NCBI GenBank assembly: GCA_033977485.1
Contig: CM066995.1
Span: 47,615,162-47,679,161, forward strand
Reading direction: 5' to 3'
Length of the DNA stretch: 64,000 nt
Origin: Hydrangea macrophylla
Lineage: Eukaryota > Streptophyta > Magnoliopsida > Cornales > Hydrangeaceae
The notes beneath the pieces were generated by a model. That model had not been told where the DNA came from. It saw only the letters and a list, made by a program, of their open reading frames with translations, and searched no databases. The translations under genes were made by a program, and so were the position numbers. Of the stretch, positions 12,712 to 23,661 are shown piece by piece (position 1 is the stretch's first letter; the number at the start of each line of letters is the position of its first letter).

Positions 12712-12886
12712 TCTATATTTGGAAGGTCGTCTGCAGGAGGTGGAAAAGCAAAACGCTCTCCTGCAGACGGACTCGGTTATGCGGGAGGTGGATTTTCATG
12801 CACTGGAGCTCACCGTCAAAGAGCTGGTGGCCAAAGTAGCTGCCCTGGAGGAGGAGATTCAGGCTCTGAAGGGCAAGGATGCCTAA
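12712..12886 (+). pseudogene. C-terminal coiled-coil fragment of an antisense accessory gene
   Basis: An open frame runs from the junction at 12712 to TAA at 12884-12886. It encodes a heptad-rich stretch (LQEVEKQNALLQ, LELTVKELVAKVAALEEEI, LKGKDA). It is followed by a 3' untranslated segment (12895-12985, ggggaggctacta...actgcccccc) that resembles the one after the second accessory gene (16003-16075). It is therefore probably the 3' end of a paralogous antisense gene whose 5' part was lost at 12711. Confidence 0.5.
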
Positions 12887-13420
12887 AGATTTTTTTTTTG
12901 TTTTGTCGGGGAGGCTACTAAAACTGCCCCCCGTTGTACAAAATATTGCAATCAATAAGAAGGTCCTCTGAGGCCACCTTTTTCCCTCAACTGTGTCGTT
13001 TGTGATTGCCAATGCCCGACCCATGATGGCCTGTTTCCCCGAGCCGGTCCGATACTTCGTCCGATGCAGATTTCAAAATTAAGACCACCTCCGACGAACC
13101 GTTCGGTAATAGGTTGGAACCTTGGTCGGATGGTATTGGTCGAGATCAACAGTCGGGGTACTGACCGAGCGGTTACCGGGTGAGCCCGGGCCCTTGTTAT
13201 GCCACGTGTCAGCCGGTCATTGGTCTCGTCAGGATCCAACAGGACTAGCTTGAGAGTAACCGAACCATCTATGTGGTAACCAAAACGTCTTCGTCGTGCA
13301 TTTAATGCACGCGCCTTTTGAGGCAGCGTTTCACGTGCCCGAGGTGACATCTGTCTGCCATTTTGGGCGGGAAAACGTATAGGCCATTGGATTTGCTTTG
13401 ATTCAGGCCGTCCCTGGTTT

Positions 13421-13430
13421 CTATATAAAG
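13421..13430 (+). promoter_or_regulatory. TATA box of the antisense accessory gene
   Basis: CTATATAAAG lies about 450 bp upstream of the accessory gene's ATG (13881), on the same strand and opposite to the retrotransposon's own transcription. The interval to the ATG is pyrimidine-rich, as in plant 5' untranslated regions. No experimental support is available. Confidence 0.5.
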
Positions 13431-13880
13431 GACTTCTGCCCATTTCTTCAACTCTTTACTGCAGTGTTTAGACTACCGAACGCCTTAAGAGCGAGAGCAA
13501 TCCCGAGAAAGAGCCCCGAGCCCCTTTTCTACGCCAAACTTTGTAAGTTCCTCTTTTTCTTCTTTCTCTGTCCCCTTCTTTTCTCTTTTCTGAGTGAGAC
13601 TGGAGAAAGCGAACCTCCTTAAGTTAGAAAAAGAGCGGGACTTTTTCTTTCTCATGTTCTGTTTCTTCTTCCGGGCAGGGGGTACTTTAGGGTTGTTAGA
13701 GCGATCGAGTGTCTCCCGAGTAGTCTTGAAAGAGTGCCACTTGGTGTTAAGGACTCTTTAATCTAGGCCCCTTAGGCTAGTGGTCCTTTCCCCCCCCCCC
13801 CTCTATACGTCTGGCTCGGAGTCCCTGACTCGTACTCAGGCCGTGTCCTTCTTCTCCCCCCTCCCGCGGGAATACGAGAG

Positions 13881-15962
13881 ATGGAACATTCCGATTTCAA
13901 CTCAGCTTCCCGGTCAGAGAGTGAGATGTTCCGGTCGGGCTCGCCCGATACCAGCTTAGACCCACCTTCAGGTTCCCCCTCTGATCATCACAGCGAGGGC
14001 CGGATCCCAGCCCGAGTATTCAGCGACGAATCTGACCAGGAGGCCCCCGTTGCCTCTGTGTCACGGGGTTCTGGTGACGAGGCGCCCAGGGAGTCTGCTC
14101 CCGAGGTAGCATTTGCCTGTGAACTTATCCCCTCGGCCTTGCATGCCAGGGACTTTGATCGGATCAGGGATAGGTACGCCATTCCTGATAACAGTTCTTT
14201 GTCCGTCCACCCCGACGGGGCTCATATTTACCATAGGGGTTTTGTTACCTTATACGAGGATACCTTCATGGTCGGCCTTCGTGTTCCCCTCCATCCGGTC
14301 ATTTGGGATGTTTTGATCTTCCTGGGGATAGCTCCCGGGCAGTTGGCCCCGAACGGGTGGAGGTATCTTATGGGGTCCATCTCATTATGGCCCCAAATCT
14401 TCGGGTATGAACTCACCCTTCAAGAGTTCTTCTGGATCCACCGACCGTTCCCAGTTCACGGGGAGGCCGGATTCTTTTCCCTAGGGGCTCGGCAGGAGAA
14501 GAAGATTATCGTCAACTGCCCGAGCGACAACAAAGGGTGGAAGAAAAAGTTCTTCCAAGTGTCCACCCCTGGGAGTCAACTGAGGACCTCCTGGGCAGAG
14601 GAGTTGAGGGATAAGCCCGTCCCCTATCTTCTCTAGCCTCTTTTTAGGCTTTGTTGTATGGTTCTGAACTAATCGTCTTGGCTTGCTTTGCAGCGGGATC
14701 CGTCGATCTCCCAAGTGTTTCGGAGGATTGTGAGGAGAGGATCAGGGGTTTGATTGAGTGGCCTGTCAACGTCTAGGACATGCTGACCCGCACAGGAGAC
14801 CAGAAAGGCAACCGCCGACCCTGTCATCCTAACATAGCACCAACTTTCCCAAACATCCCGGGTATGAATTTTATCACTTGCTTTAGCTTCGGCTACTCTT
14901 TGTCGCCTTGTCATCCCGGTTGCTGAAATCATGGCTGTTTTCCTTTTGCAGACATGGCCCCCAGAAGAGATCCTGAGCGGCTGAGGACTCTATAGGCTGC
15001 TGCTACCGAGCGAATGGCGGCGACGGGAAAGAGGCCGGCCTTTGAGGCCTCGGGCAGCGTGCTCCCATTCAGGCGACTCAGACATGGTCCATCGCAGGCC
15101 CAAGCTCCCGGGGAGACAGCAACCCCCCGGGTGGTGGTAGTGGGGGAAACATCTGTCGCACAAGCCGAGACTCTCGCCGGGACGCCCCCGGACGAATCTA
15201 GGGAGACCCGGGAGAGGGTCAGACTATGCCTACTCCCTAGTCAGGTGGAGAGGTGTGCCGGCATGTCTCCCCAAGTTTTTCAGGCTTGGCTATACAGCAT
15301 CTCCCATCTGGTAAGTAACTTTTCTGCATTTTTTGCATTCTTCTGCTTTGCTGGTAATAGTGACCGACCATTTTCCTTTTTACTTTGATTGCAGGTCGGC
15401 TGCATGGCTTCCGGAGCTGAATCCTTCATGCCGGCCCTTGCCGGGAGGGCCATCGCTGTCGAGACCACCTTGGCCGAGAAAGAAGTTGCCCTGGAGACCA
15501 AAGAGAGGGCCTTGACCATGGAGAAAAACAGGGTTAAGGGCCTGGCTTTGAGCCTCGGGGCAGCCCAGGAAGAACTAGCGGTGGCTCTGTCGGAGCTGGA
15601 GGCCGAGCGGGCTTGCCGCGCGGCAGCGGAAGCTCGGGAGAGGGCACTCTTGGAGGCGGCAGCGACCGGTCCCCCGGGGGAAACTTTCGATGACGGCTTC
15701 TTCCTCGGGTACGAAGACTTGAAGAGGAGGCTGGCCCGGGATCACCCAGAGTTGGACACCACTCCCTACCAGGGGGTGGATTCAGACTACTGAGACATGG
15801 TACCCGAGGCCACTGAGGATGTTGCTGCCGAGGCCCATGGGGCCGCTACCACGGCTGAGGGTGCCATTGCCTCGGCTAGCCAAGAGGGAGATGTTGCACC
15901 GGAGGGCAGGCTGGGGGAGAGGTCGATGAGAATGTGGACATTGTTGATGTAGACGACCCCTA
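13881..15962 (+). pseudogene. Antisense accessory gene, Transposase_28-like (broken, 4 exons)
   Basis: Exon 1 starts at ATG 13881 and encodes an acidic Ser/Pro-rich N-terminus, then the domain known as 'putative gypsy type transposon' (Transposase_28): FVTLYEDTFMVGLRVPLHP, IAPGQLAPNGWRYLMG, LTLQEFFWIH. Exon 2 (14694-14861), exon 3 (14952-15310) and exon 4 (from 15395) join in frame through GT-AG introns of 90 and 84 bp. The donor of intron 1 could not be identified. Exon 4 encodes a long coiled coil (about 15475-15660). Nonsense codons sit at 14774-14776 (TAG), 14993-14995 (TAG) and 15791-15793 (TGA). A frameshift near 15900 separates the frame from the likely original stop, TAG at about 15960-15962. 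It runs opposite to the host element's pol. The family's molecular function is unknown. Confidence 0.7.
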
Positions 15963-16002
15963 GGCTCCCGTCTCAAGGACTCTTCTTCTTGTTTTTTTTC
16001 TT

Positions 16003-16075
16003 TTTTGGGGAGGCTACTACAACTGCCCCCCAGGCTTTGTACATTTTGTTTCAATTAATGAAAAGGCCCCCGAGG
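16003..16075 (+). other. Probable 3' untranslated segment of the accessory gene
   Basis: The segment ggggaggctactacaactgc followed by cccc...tgtaca...tttcaattaatgaaaaggcc matches in pattern the sequence 12907-12985 that follows the first coiled-coil fragment. This supports two related plus-strand transcription units ending in the same kind of 3' sequence. Confidence 0.4.
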
Positions 16076-16079
16076 TCAG

Positions 16080-17059
16080 ATTTCCCTTCCATAACTGTCT
16101 TTTTTTTTTCTGCACAATGCCTCTGTAATTGCTAGTATCCGTTTGGTTTTGGCCGACCTAACACATGCCTTAGAAAATGTTTTAGGACCATAACCAACAG
16201 AGCACCTAGTCATACTGACCTCTCTAAAAGGTAATTGCCCGGAGTACTGTAGGGACTAGCCCTACTTAGCATCCAGGATCGCCGGTGTACTATAGGAATA
16301 CCCTGTATTACCGTCCGGGCTGTCCCGGCGTATCATAGGTATATCCTGTTTTACAATCCGGGATACATCTCTGATCACTGTAAGTGCTTAGGAATATTTC
16401 CCAAGCTCTTGTAGCGACCGGTGTGATTCCCTATTTTGGCCTAATATTCCCCTGCCCCCCAAGCATTTGCTAAGGCGGGAGTACGGGAGTAAGTGGCCAT
16501 AGAAAACCGACCTGGAACATGGGTGGTTGCAGGGGCATTTGAAGCTCGCCATCGTCGGCCACCTAGGGGTTTAGCCCCATCGTCGGTTGGGCCTAATCGA
16601 AGCTTTAAGTAATTTCCTGTTTAGGTCTAGAATCCCCTTGCCCCCGGGCGTCCTGTAAAGGTGAGGGCATGTTGGGGAGCGGCCATAGGAAACCGACCTG
16701 GAACATGGGTGGTTGCAGGGTCCTTTTGTGCCTGGGTTCAGAGCCCGAGGTCTTTTTTTTTCTTTTTTGCCTTGGGGTTAGGCCCAAGGTCTTTGCTGCC
16801 TCAAGGTTAGGCCCGAGGTCTTTTTTCTTGCATTGCACGGGGTACTGGCAGGAATAAATTTTCCAAAGCAAACTACTTGATTTTATTTGAAAAATAATAA
16901 TCTATAATGGTTGCCCAATCAGAGCTACAATGAAGAAATTTCCCTATACTACTAAATTCCCATGGTCAGATGCTATTGATAGTACTTGCGGAGGTGTTGT
17001 ACGTTCCAAGGATGAGTGAGATCATGCCCGTCTATGCTCTGTAGCCAGTAGGTTCTTGG
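16080..17059. repeat. Pol/accessory-gene spacer with direct repeats
   Basis: There is no coding frame here. A block of about 90 bp ending gaccgacctggaacatgggt then ggttgcaggg occurs twice, at 16441-16534 and about 16625-16718. A short repeat (gnttaggcccgaggtcttt) recurs three times at 16733-16825. This is the equivalent of the hypervariable 3' region described for Ogre/Tat elements, here located between the ends of two convergent genes. Confidence 0.6.
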
Positions 17060-17938
17060 TCAGTTGACCCGGGTTACTTTATATAGGCCTTCCCAGTTTG
17101 CTCCCAGCTTCTCGTGGCTCGGGACTCGGGTAGACTGGTTCACTGCCTTGAGGACGAGGTCTCCCACTTGAAAACTTCGGTGCTCTGCCTTGCTATTGTA
17201 ATACCACGAGACCCTTTGCTTGTAGGCCGCCACCTTCAGATAGGCCTGGTCTCTTTTTTCCTCCACTAGGTCCAGTTCTGTTCTGAGGGCTTCTTCGTTG
17301 TCCTGATTGCTGAAGTTGGCCACCCGGTATGTTGGCAGCCCGAGCTCTGTGGGGACCACTGCCTCAAAACCGTAGGTTAAGGAGAATGGAGTCTCGCCTG
17401 TATCCGCTCGGGGTGTAGTGCGGTAAGCCCATAGGAGGGTTGGTAACTCTTCAGCCCACAGCCCTTTGGCACCTTCAACTCTTGTCTTGATTGATTGCAA
17501 GATTGTCCGGTTGGTTACCTCAGCTTGACCGTTGGCTTGTGGGTGCTCGGGAGAAGAGTAATGATTAAGTATCCCGTACCCCGAGCAGAGCTGTCTGAAG
17601 ATGGGTGTGTCAAATTGTCTGCCATTATCGCTGATCAGGACTCGGGGGATACCGAACCGGCTGCGGATATTTCTTTCCACAAAGCTCTCCATTTTTCGCT
17701 CGGTGATCATTGCCAAGGGTTCGGCCTCCGCCCATTTGGTGAAGTAGTCGACAGTTATCACAGCAAATTTGACTTGTCCTTTCCCTGTCAGCAAAGGACC
17801 AACAATGTCAATTCCCCACTGGGCAAATGGCCAAGGGCTGTGGATAGGTGTCTGGAGTTCTCCCGGTCGGTTGATCATGGGAGAGTACTTTTGGCACTTG
17901 TCACACCTTCGAACATACTTTTGCGAATCTCGGGCCAT
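17060..17938 (-). pseudogene. Tat integrase domain
   Basis: The fragment encodes 292 aa. After the second half of the zinc finger (CDKCQ) comes the catalytic core: WGIDIVGPL (first Asp), LISDNGRQF (second Asp) and PQANGQAEVTNR (Glu). A C-terminal tail follows with FQVGDLVLKAV and GANWEGLYKV. The DDE residues are intact, but the open stretch is separated from RNase H by a TAG in the segment TLL-stop-GYYW (about 17956-17958). The frame reads on past 17060 towards the accessory-gene spacer without the usual final Tyr-rich end being clear. Confidence 0.85.
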
Positions 17939-17956
17939 TGTCAGCCAATAGTATCC

Positions 17957-19045
17957 CTATAGTAGGGTCTTTCTGGAGAGGGCCCGACCTCCGATGTGGT
18001 TCCTGTACACACCTTCATAAATTTCAAACAGTATTGCCGGCACTTGCGCAGGGTGAACGCAGCGGAGGTACGGAATAGTGAATCCCCTCTTGTAGAGGAT
18101 GCCGTCGAGAAGGTGATATCGCGCTGCCCGATAATTGACCCGGCATGCCTCATCTTTGTCATCTGGCAGCCTCCCTGTTGTTAAGAATGTGACGAGCGAG
18201 TCCATCCAGCTAGGTCCCAGAGTGACTGGGTCGACCTCCATGCCCTCTGAGTTGATCACACTATGCTCGGGTAGGAATTGTATCCTTATCCCAGGCAAGT
18301 CTGACTCAGAAGACGAAGCGAGGCGAGCCAACCAGTCGGCTCTGGTGTTTTCTTCTCTGGGTATTTGAGTGATGGAGAATCCTCGGAGCTGTTTGGAAAT
18401 CGTTCGGACGAGGGCCAAGTAGGCTACCATGCTGTCTTCCCACGCCTCGTACTCTTGGTTAACCTGATTAACCACGAGCTGGGAGTCACTGTAGCCCTGA
18501 ACCTGTTGCGCGCTCATTGAGATGGCTAACTGTAATCCGACCAAGAGGGCTTCGTATTCGGCTTCATTGTTGGAGACCCAGAACCCGAACCTTAGCGCAT
18601 ATTCGAGTTGAATACCGTCAGTGGTAGTCAGGATGATTCCTACCCCACTACCTTGCTGATTGGAGGAGCCATCCACATGTAGTACCCAGGTCGGGATGTC
18701 GGAGTGTAGTCTGGGTGGTAAGGACGGAGGCTCAGACTCTTCGATCGGGTCCTTGGGATATGTAAACTCGACTAAAAAATCTGCTACTGCTTGTCCCTTG
18801 ATGGCTGTCCGGGGTTGATAGATTACGTCAAACTCTTCCAGTTCCAATGCCCATTTGACGAGCCTCCTGGAAGTGTCCGGGCAACTGAGGATTCTGCGGA
18901 GAGGTTGATCGGTCAGGACTACAATGGCATGGGCCTGAAAGTATGGGCGAAGCCTTCGAGTCGAGGTAATAAGGGCGAATGCTAGTTTCTCGACACAGGA
19001 GTATCTGCTCTCCGCGCTCTGTAATGCCCAGATAGTGTAGTACAC
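17957..19045 (-). pseudogene. Tat connection RNase H plus archaeal-type RNase H
   Basis: The 362 aa fragment starts in the degenerate first RNase H (YYTIWALQSAESRY, LTDQPLRRIL) and continues into a second RNase H with all four acidic positions visible: VDGSSNQQGSG (Asp), NNEAEYEAL (Glu), YSDSQLVV (Asp) and ENTRADWLARLAS (Asp). Acquisition of an archaeal-type RNase H is a known synapomorphy of the Tat lineage. Two in-frame stops (near 19050 and 19103) separate it from RT. Its 3' end encodes the first part of the integrase zinc finger region (NHIGGR). Confidence 0.85.
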
Positions 19046-19099
19046 TGGGAACTATATCCCGTGCTCTTCCTGAATAAGTGCCGAGCTAACCGCCGATGG

Positions 19100-20140
19100 T
19101 TATACTGCCAAGTACAGGAATAATTCTTCCCCGGGTATGGGTGTCGAGAGTAGAGGAGGGGATGCTAGGTACTTCTTGAGTTCCTGGAATGCCTCCTCAC
19201 ACTCTTCTGACCACTGAAATGCTTTGCGGAGGATTTTGAAGAATGGCAAGCACCGGTCGGTAGCTCGGGATACAAATCTATTCAGTACGGCCACCCGTCC
19301 GGCTAGGCTTTGAACCTCCTTCATTAATTTGGGCGACCGCATGTTGATGATAGCTTTGATCTTCTCGGGGTTTGCTTCGATTCCCCGTCTGCTAACTAGA
19401 TGGCCAAGGAATTTCCCGGATGAGACACCAAAGGTGCATTTGGCCGGGTTCAACCTCATCTTGAACTTTCTCAAAATGCTGAAGGCCTCGGCCAGATGCT
19501 CAAGGTGGTTGGGCTCATCCCGGCTCTTGACCAGAAGATCGTCCACGTATACCTCCATAGACTTCCTAATAAAGTCTTTGAACATGTAGTTGACCAGGCG
19601 CTGGTAGGTAGCCCCGACATTCTTGAGGCCGAATGGCATGACCTTGTAACAGTACGTGCCTTGGTCAGTGATGAACGCAGTCTTCTCTTCGTCCCCGGGG
19701 TACATGCTGATCTGGTTGTACCCCGAGTAAGCGTCCATGAATGATAGGAGCGAATGGCCTACCGTTGAATCCACAAGGAGGTATATCCTTGGCAGCGGAT
19801 AGCAATCCTTGGGGCAGGCCTTGTTGAGGTTGGTGAAGTCCACGCACATTTTCCACTTCCCGTTGCTCTTCTTGACGAGAACAACGTTAGCCAACCAATC
19901 GGGATAGTGGACCTCTCGGATGGACTTCGCCTTCAGGAGCTTCTCGATCTCCAGGAGCTTCTCGACCTTCTCGCCCACTGCCTTCTGCCTTTCGGGGGCC
20001 ATGCCCCTTCTCTTCTGCTTGATTGGGCGGCACTCCGACCTGACATTAAGACGATGAGACATTACCCGGGGGTCAATCCCGGGCATATCCTCATGACTCC
20101 AAGCAAAAACATCTTGATTTTGCCGCAGAAATTGAGTCAT
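19100..20140 (-). pseudogene. Tat reverse transcriptase
   Basis: This 346 aa stretch contains DVFAWSHEDMPGIDP at the start, then the RT core VVLVKKSNGKWKMCVDFTNL, FMDAYSGYNQI, VMPFGLKNVGATYQRLVN and the catalytic YVDDLLVKS, then the thumb/connection KFLGHLVSRRGIEANPEKI. All RT motifs look intact. It overlaps the protease frame by a few bases; the equivalent residues in an unbroken family member would be continuous, so a one-base indel upstream of 20140 is inferred. It ends at a TAA in the LYLAV segment. Confidence 0.88.
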
Positions 20141-20682
20141 TTTTCCTTCAAGGCGGGCTCCAGTAGGGCACCTATGCTGACTGTATGGTCTGGGTACTCG
20201 GGATCCAGCATTATTTGCTCCAGTTCTTCCATTGGTCCTATCATGTCGCTCTGGTCCTGGGGGTCCATCTCTTGGACGTTCAATGTTTCTGTGATTACCT
20301 CCTGGCGCAATGAGCTAACATAACAACTCCGAGCGGTAACCTGGTCTCCTCGCAAGCATCCAGGTCCCTGGGGAGTTGGGAACTTCACTATTAAGCTATA
20401 GGTGGAGACAACCGCTTTGGCCCTGTTGAGAGTCGGCCTGCCGAGGATGACATTGTAGGCCGACGGGGCTTCTACTATCACTAAGTTGGTCAGCACGGAA
20501 ACCTGCTGTGGGTAGGCCCTCATGAGAACTGGGAGCTCGATTGTACCGAGCGGTTGTGTGCTAGAGCCGTTAAAGCCAACTAGGGGAGTGGCAACCGGCC
20601 GGAGCTGATCCCTGGAGATCCCAAGTTGATCGAATGCCGTCATAAACATAATGTCGGACGAGCTGCCAGTGTCCACTAGCAC
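20137..20682 (-). pseudogene. Tat aspartic protease
   Basis: The 181 aa frame begins with LVDTGSSSDIMFMTAFDQLG, the retropepsin active site (DTG), and includes NVILGRPTLNRAKAVVS, the conserved ILGRP segment. It is out of frame with gag by one base at about 20685-20690, where the gag frame ends QGC-stop. It runs into the RT frame through another one-base shift. Catalytic residues are present but the reading frame is lost on both sides. Confidence 0.85.
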
Positions 20683-22532
20683 CCCTGGACCATATAGTTG
20701 GCTATAGAAAGTGTCACTACTAGCGGGTCATCATGGGGGCAGTGGATGCCCTGCAAGTCGTCGGACGTGAACGTTAGAACATCGGTTGGGGAGGAGCCGG
20801 TGGATTGGACCTGCCAGACATCCGCTCGGGATGCCCGGGCATGCCTCTTCCGTGCCGATTGTGAATCACCTCCGCCTGACGTTTCTCCGGAGATCACGTG
20901 GATGAGGCCAAGTGTTGGTGGTCGCTGATCGGGAGCTCGGGTGTCCTGTCGAGGTCGTCTGTAAGCTGTGACGAACTCGGCGAGGTGTCCCTGCTCGATC
21001 AGCTTCTCTATGGCTATCTTCAATTTGAAGCAATCCTCCGTTTCATGGCCGTGATCCCTGTGGTAGTGGCAGAACTTGTCCCGGTTTCTCTTCCCGGGTG
21101 GGGCTCTGAGTTTAGCTGGCTGCGGAAGCAGCCTTTGCGCCTCAGTGGCGGCCATAACTTCGTGTATAGGTCGGGAAAGGGGTGTGAAAGCAATTGATTG
21201 TTGACCCCTTGTATCTCTCTGATCTTGCTTCGGCTTCTTTCCCGACCCCTTTTCAAATCCTTCACGCTTGCGTTTGACCTTTGGGGATTCGTCTCCCGCT
21301 TGGCCAGCACGCTTCGCCTTCAAGAACTCCTCGGTGTCTATATATTTTCCGACTCTCTCCGAGAGCTCCACCAGGGTGGCCGGTCGGTCACAATGGAACG
21401 ACGTGGTAACCTTGGTGTGTTGAACTCCCGAACAGAAGGCCATGATTGCGGCCGTTTTATTAAGGTTGCAGATTAGGAGCCTTTGCTGATTGAAATGGTC
21501 CACATACTCCCTCAAGGATTCCCCTTTGCGCTGCTTAATGGTCAGCAGCTGGGTGTCCGGTTGCGACCGGTCAAGCATCCCGACAAACTGGCAGATGAAC
21601 AGCTTGCCAAGGGCTTGGAAGTTGTCAACCGTCCAGGGCTTCAAAGCGTGGAACCACTGTGTGGCTGGCCCCTTGAGGATACTGGGGAAGGCCAGGCATA
21701 GCAGTTCGTTTGTCGTCGTGACTAGCGCCATTTGCACCTTGTAGGTGCAGATGTGGTCCACCGGGCTCCCTGTGCCATCATAGGAGCTAAGGTGAGGGGG
21801 TTTGAACTTCCGCGGTATAGGGAATTGTGTCACCCTAGCGGTATAGGGCGATTCTGTCTCTATGTTCGTGAGGTTGTGACCGGACTTGCGGTTCAGCCTC
21901 TCGATCTGCTGCTGCAGCTCCTCAACCTGGGCTTTGACGTCAATCCGCCCTATTCTTCTATCTGTGTCTGAGCGGTAGGTCAGGTCGGATGACGAGGCCT
22001 CCTCCTCAAAGCGTGTCGACCTCAGGGATAGAACTCGGCTCTGGGTCCGGGAAAGTCTGTGCCTAAGATCCCCCCGATTCAAGGCCGGAGGGTCATCGGC
22101 CGATTCCCGGGCTCTCCGTCCAGACTCCTCCCCTCTGGCTGCGCGCCGCCGATCGATGATAGTCCTGGCGTCTTCCACTCGGGGAGGATCGGGCCGAGGT
22201 CGTCTTTGCGAGCACCTGGTGGCCTGGCTGCGCTCTCCATCCGCAGGATGCTCCCGGTCCGGTGGGGACACCGGGGCGGAACGGGCTTGCCTGCATGTCC
22301 GAAAGGGCCTTCGAACGGGGACACTCTTCTCAGGCTGGCTCTCCGACGCGGGGCGCTTCTCATGCTGGGCCATAAGCGCCTCTATCTGCTCCTGCGTTCG
22401 GCGCTGGCCCTCCAAGAGTTGCTCCAGTGCTGCCGTGATCTGTTCAGTGGTCATGGAGGCAGCCCGCTGCTCAATCTGCAGGTTCTCCTGACCAGCTGAA
22501 TTAGCGGCTTTCTTACTCCCCTTTGGAGGCAT
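20676..22532 (-). pseudogene. Tat gag
   Basis: The ATG at 22530-22532 opens a 618 aa frame. Its N-terminus is a coiled coil (EQITAALEQLLEGQRRTQEQ) followed by a long Arg/Pro-rich disordered region. The retrotransposon gag domain is recognisable at about residues 250-410 (SYDGTGSPVDHICTYKVQ, GPATQWFHAL, LLTIKQRKGESLREYVDHFN). A CX2HX4HX4C knuckle variant, CHYHRDHGHETEDC, sits near residue 495. The frame itself is uninterrupted, but it fuses to protease only through a frameshift, and the rest of the polyprotein is broken. Confidence 0.8.
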
Positions 22533-22577
22533 GTTGATCAGTCAAAGATTTTTGTTGATGAGAAGACTATGTCGTTT

Positions 22578-22594
22578 CCCACAGACGGCGCCAA
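22578..22594 (-). other. Primer binding site of the minus-strand Tat element
   Basis: On the minus strand the sequence TGGCGCCGTCTGTGGGA lies three bases inside the 5' LTR and upstream of gag. This is the PBS type commonly seen in Tat/Retand-like elements. I do not assign the tRNA. Confidence 0.7.
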
Positions 22595-22596
22595 AC

Positions 22597-23231
22597 TGAT
22601 GATGCCGGAAATTGGTAAGAAAGATTTGGACAAGAATAAAAGCAAGAAAGGGTTTGTATGTGGTTCGGTCCCATTAACAAGGTGACCTACGTCCACGGTT
22701 GCGTCTGTGCGCTTCTCACTAGCAGATCACCGCGTGGGCCTGGTGAGCCAACAAGGATGGGCGGCACTACCAGTAATACCAGCCGGGTATATGCGTGCAG
22801 ATGGTGAGTTCTCTAGTAAACGCTTGTATGCTTAGAGAAGTGATTTTCCCATCCCCCTAGAGAGGGTAGGTGGGCTTTTTTATAGATGCAAGAGTCCACC
22901 CTTACATGGTAAGTGTATTGATATGGTATGTAAATCAATTACAATTGACTTACACGAATTAAGGAAAGTCATCCAAACAGTTTAGGAATCTACTCATTCT
23001 TCCTTAATAGAGTTCTGACCACACAAGGAAACTGCCTGGAAAGTCCGGCCCGAGCTACACCTCCTGGAAAGTCGCCGCGCCTCGTGCCCGGGGCGTTTGA
23101 TCATCCCGAGCGGTAATGTCCGACAACCTCTGACCTGTGGGCCCCAAGCTCTCGTCCCGGACAGTCCGGGTCTTTCTGCTGACGTGGCGGTTGGTCTTTA
23201 ACAGGATATTTCTGGACGTATCACCTATTGA
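22597..23231 (-). repeat. 5' LTR of the minus-strand Tat element (about 635 bp)
   Basis: Read on the minus strand it runs TGTCAATAGGTGATACG ... CCGGCATCATCA, directly followed by the PBS. A TATA-like TATAAAAA lies on the minus strand at 22877-22884. No partner LTR exists at the left end (12712), so no age can be derived from it. Confidence 0.75.
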
Positions 23232-23661
23232 CACCTAAATGCTGTCATCGTCAATAAGAACTCAAACTTATATAGGGATACATGTTCTTAATCCTAAGAC
23301 AATTATGGACACTAGTTGTATGCTTGGTTGCTTTTACTTACCAATCAGTGAGGTCTTACAAGATCAACACTTGGGTATCTTGGGTAATCAGGTATGCAAT
23401 GTTGGGAACATAAATTGTCAAGATAGAATTCTACCCTCTTCTATAAAATAAAGAGGAAGCATTCCCTCGAGAATGTCACTAGGAGTGATTACCGAGAGCT
23501 GGCCAGCCTTGTCAATAAAGTGTTTATCGACATGTTTGGTAATCCAAGCATAGTGAATGAATATCGAGGAATATAAGATGTATTTATCTATTGGGTCAAC
23601 AGTATCTTAAAATGCACATCCCAATGACAAATGCGAATACTGCCTTGTAGAGGGACATTAG
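23232..23661. other. Unassigned spacer between two elements
   Basis: No recognisable gene, LTR end or repeat was found in these 430 bp. The 70-codon frame at 23239-23451 has no family features. It does not match the sequence following copy B at 58638, so it is not simply the other half of the interrupted unit A. Confidence 0.4.

Larger units (their letters stand above)
12712..23231 (-). mobile_element. Truncated, degenerate Tat-lineage Ty3 retrotransposon
   Basis: In minus orientation the order is 5' LTR (22597-23231), PBS (about 22578-22594), gag, protease, RT, RNase H, archaeal-type RNase H, integrase (22532 to 17060), then a spacer with repeats and antisense accessory genes (plus strand, 12712-15962). 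No 3' LTR or PPT is present; the element is cut at 12712. Coding frames are broken by at least two frameshifts and three nonsense codons. The sequence is GC-richer than its surroundings. Dual RNase H and antisense genes between pol and the 3' LTR are established traits of the Tat lineage. Confidence 0.85.
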
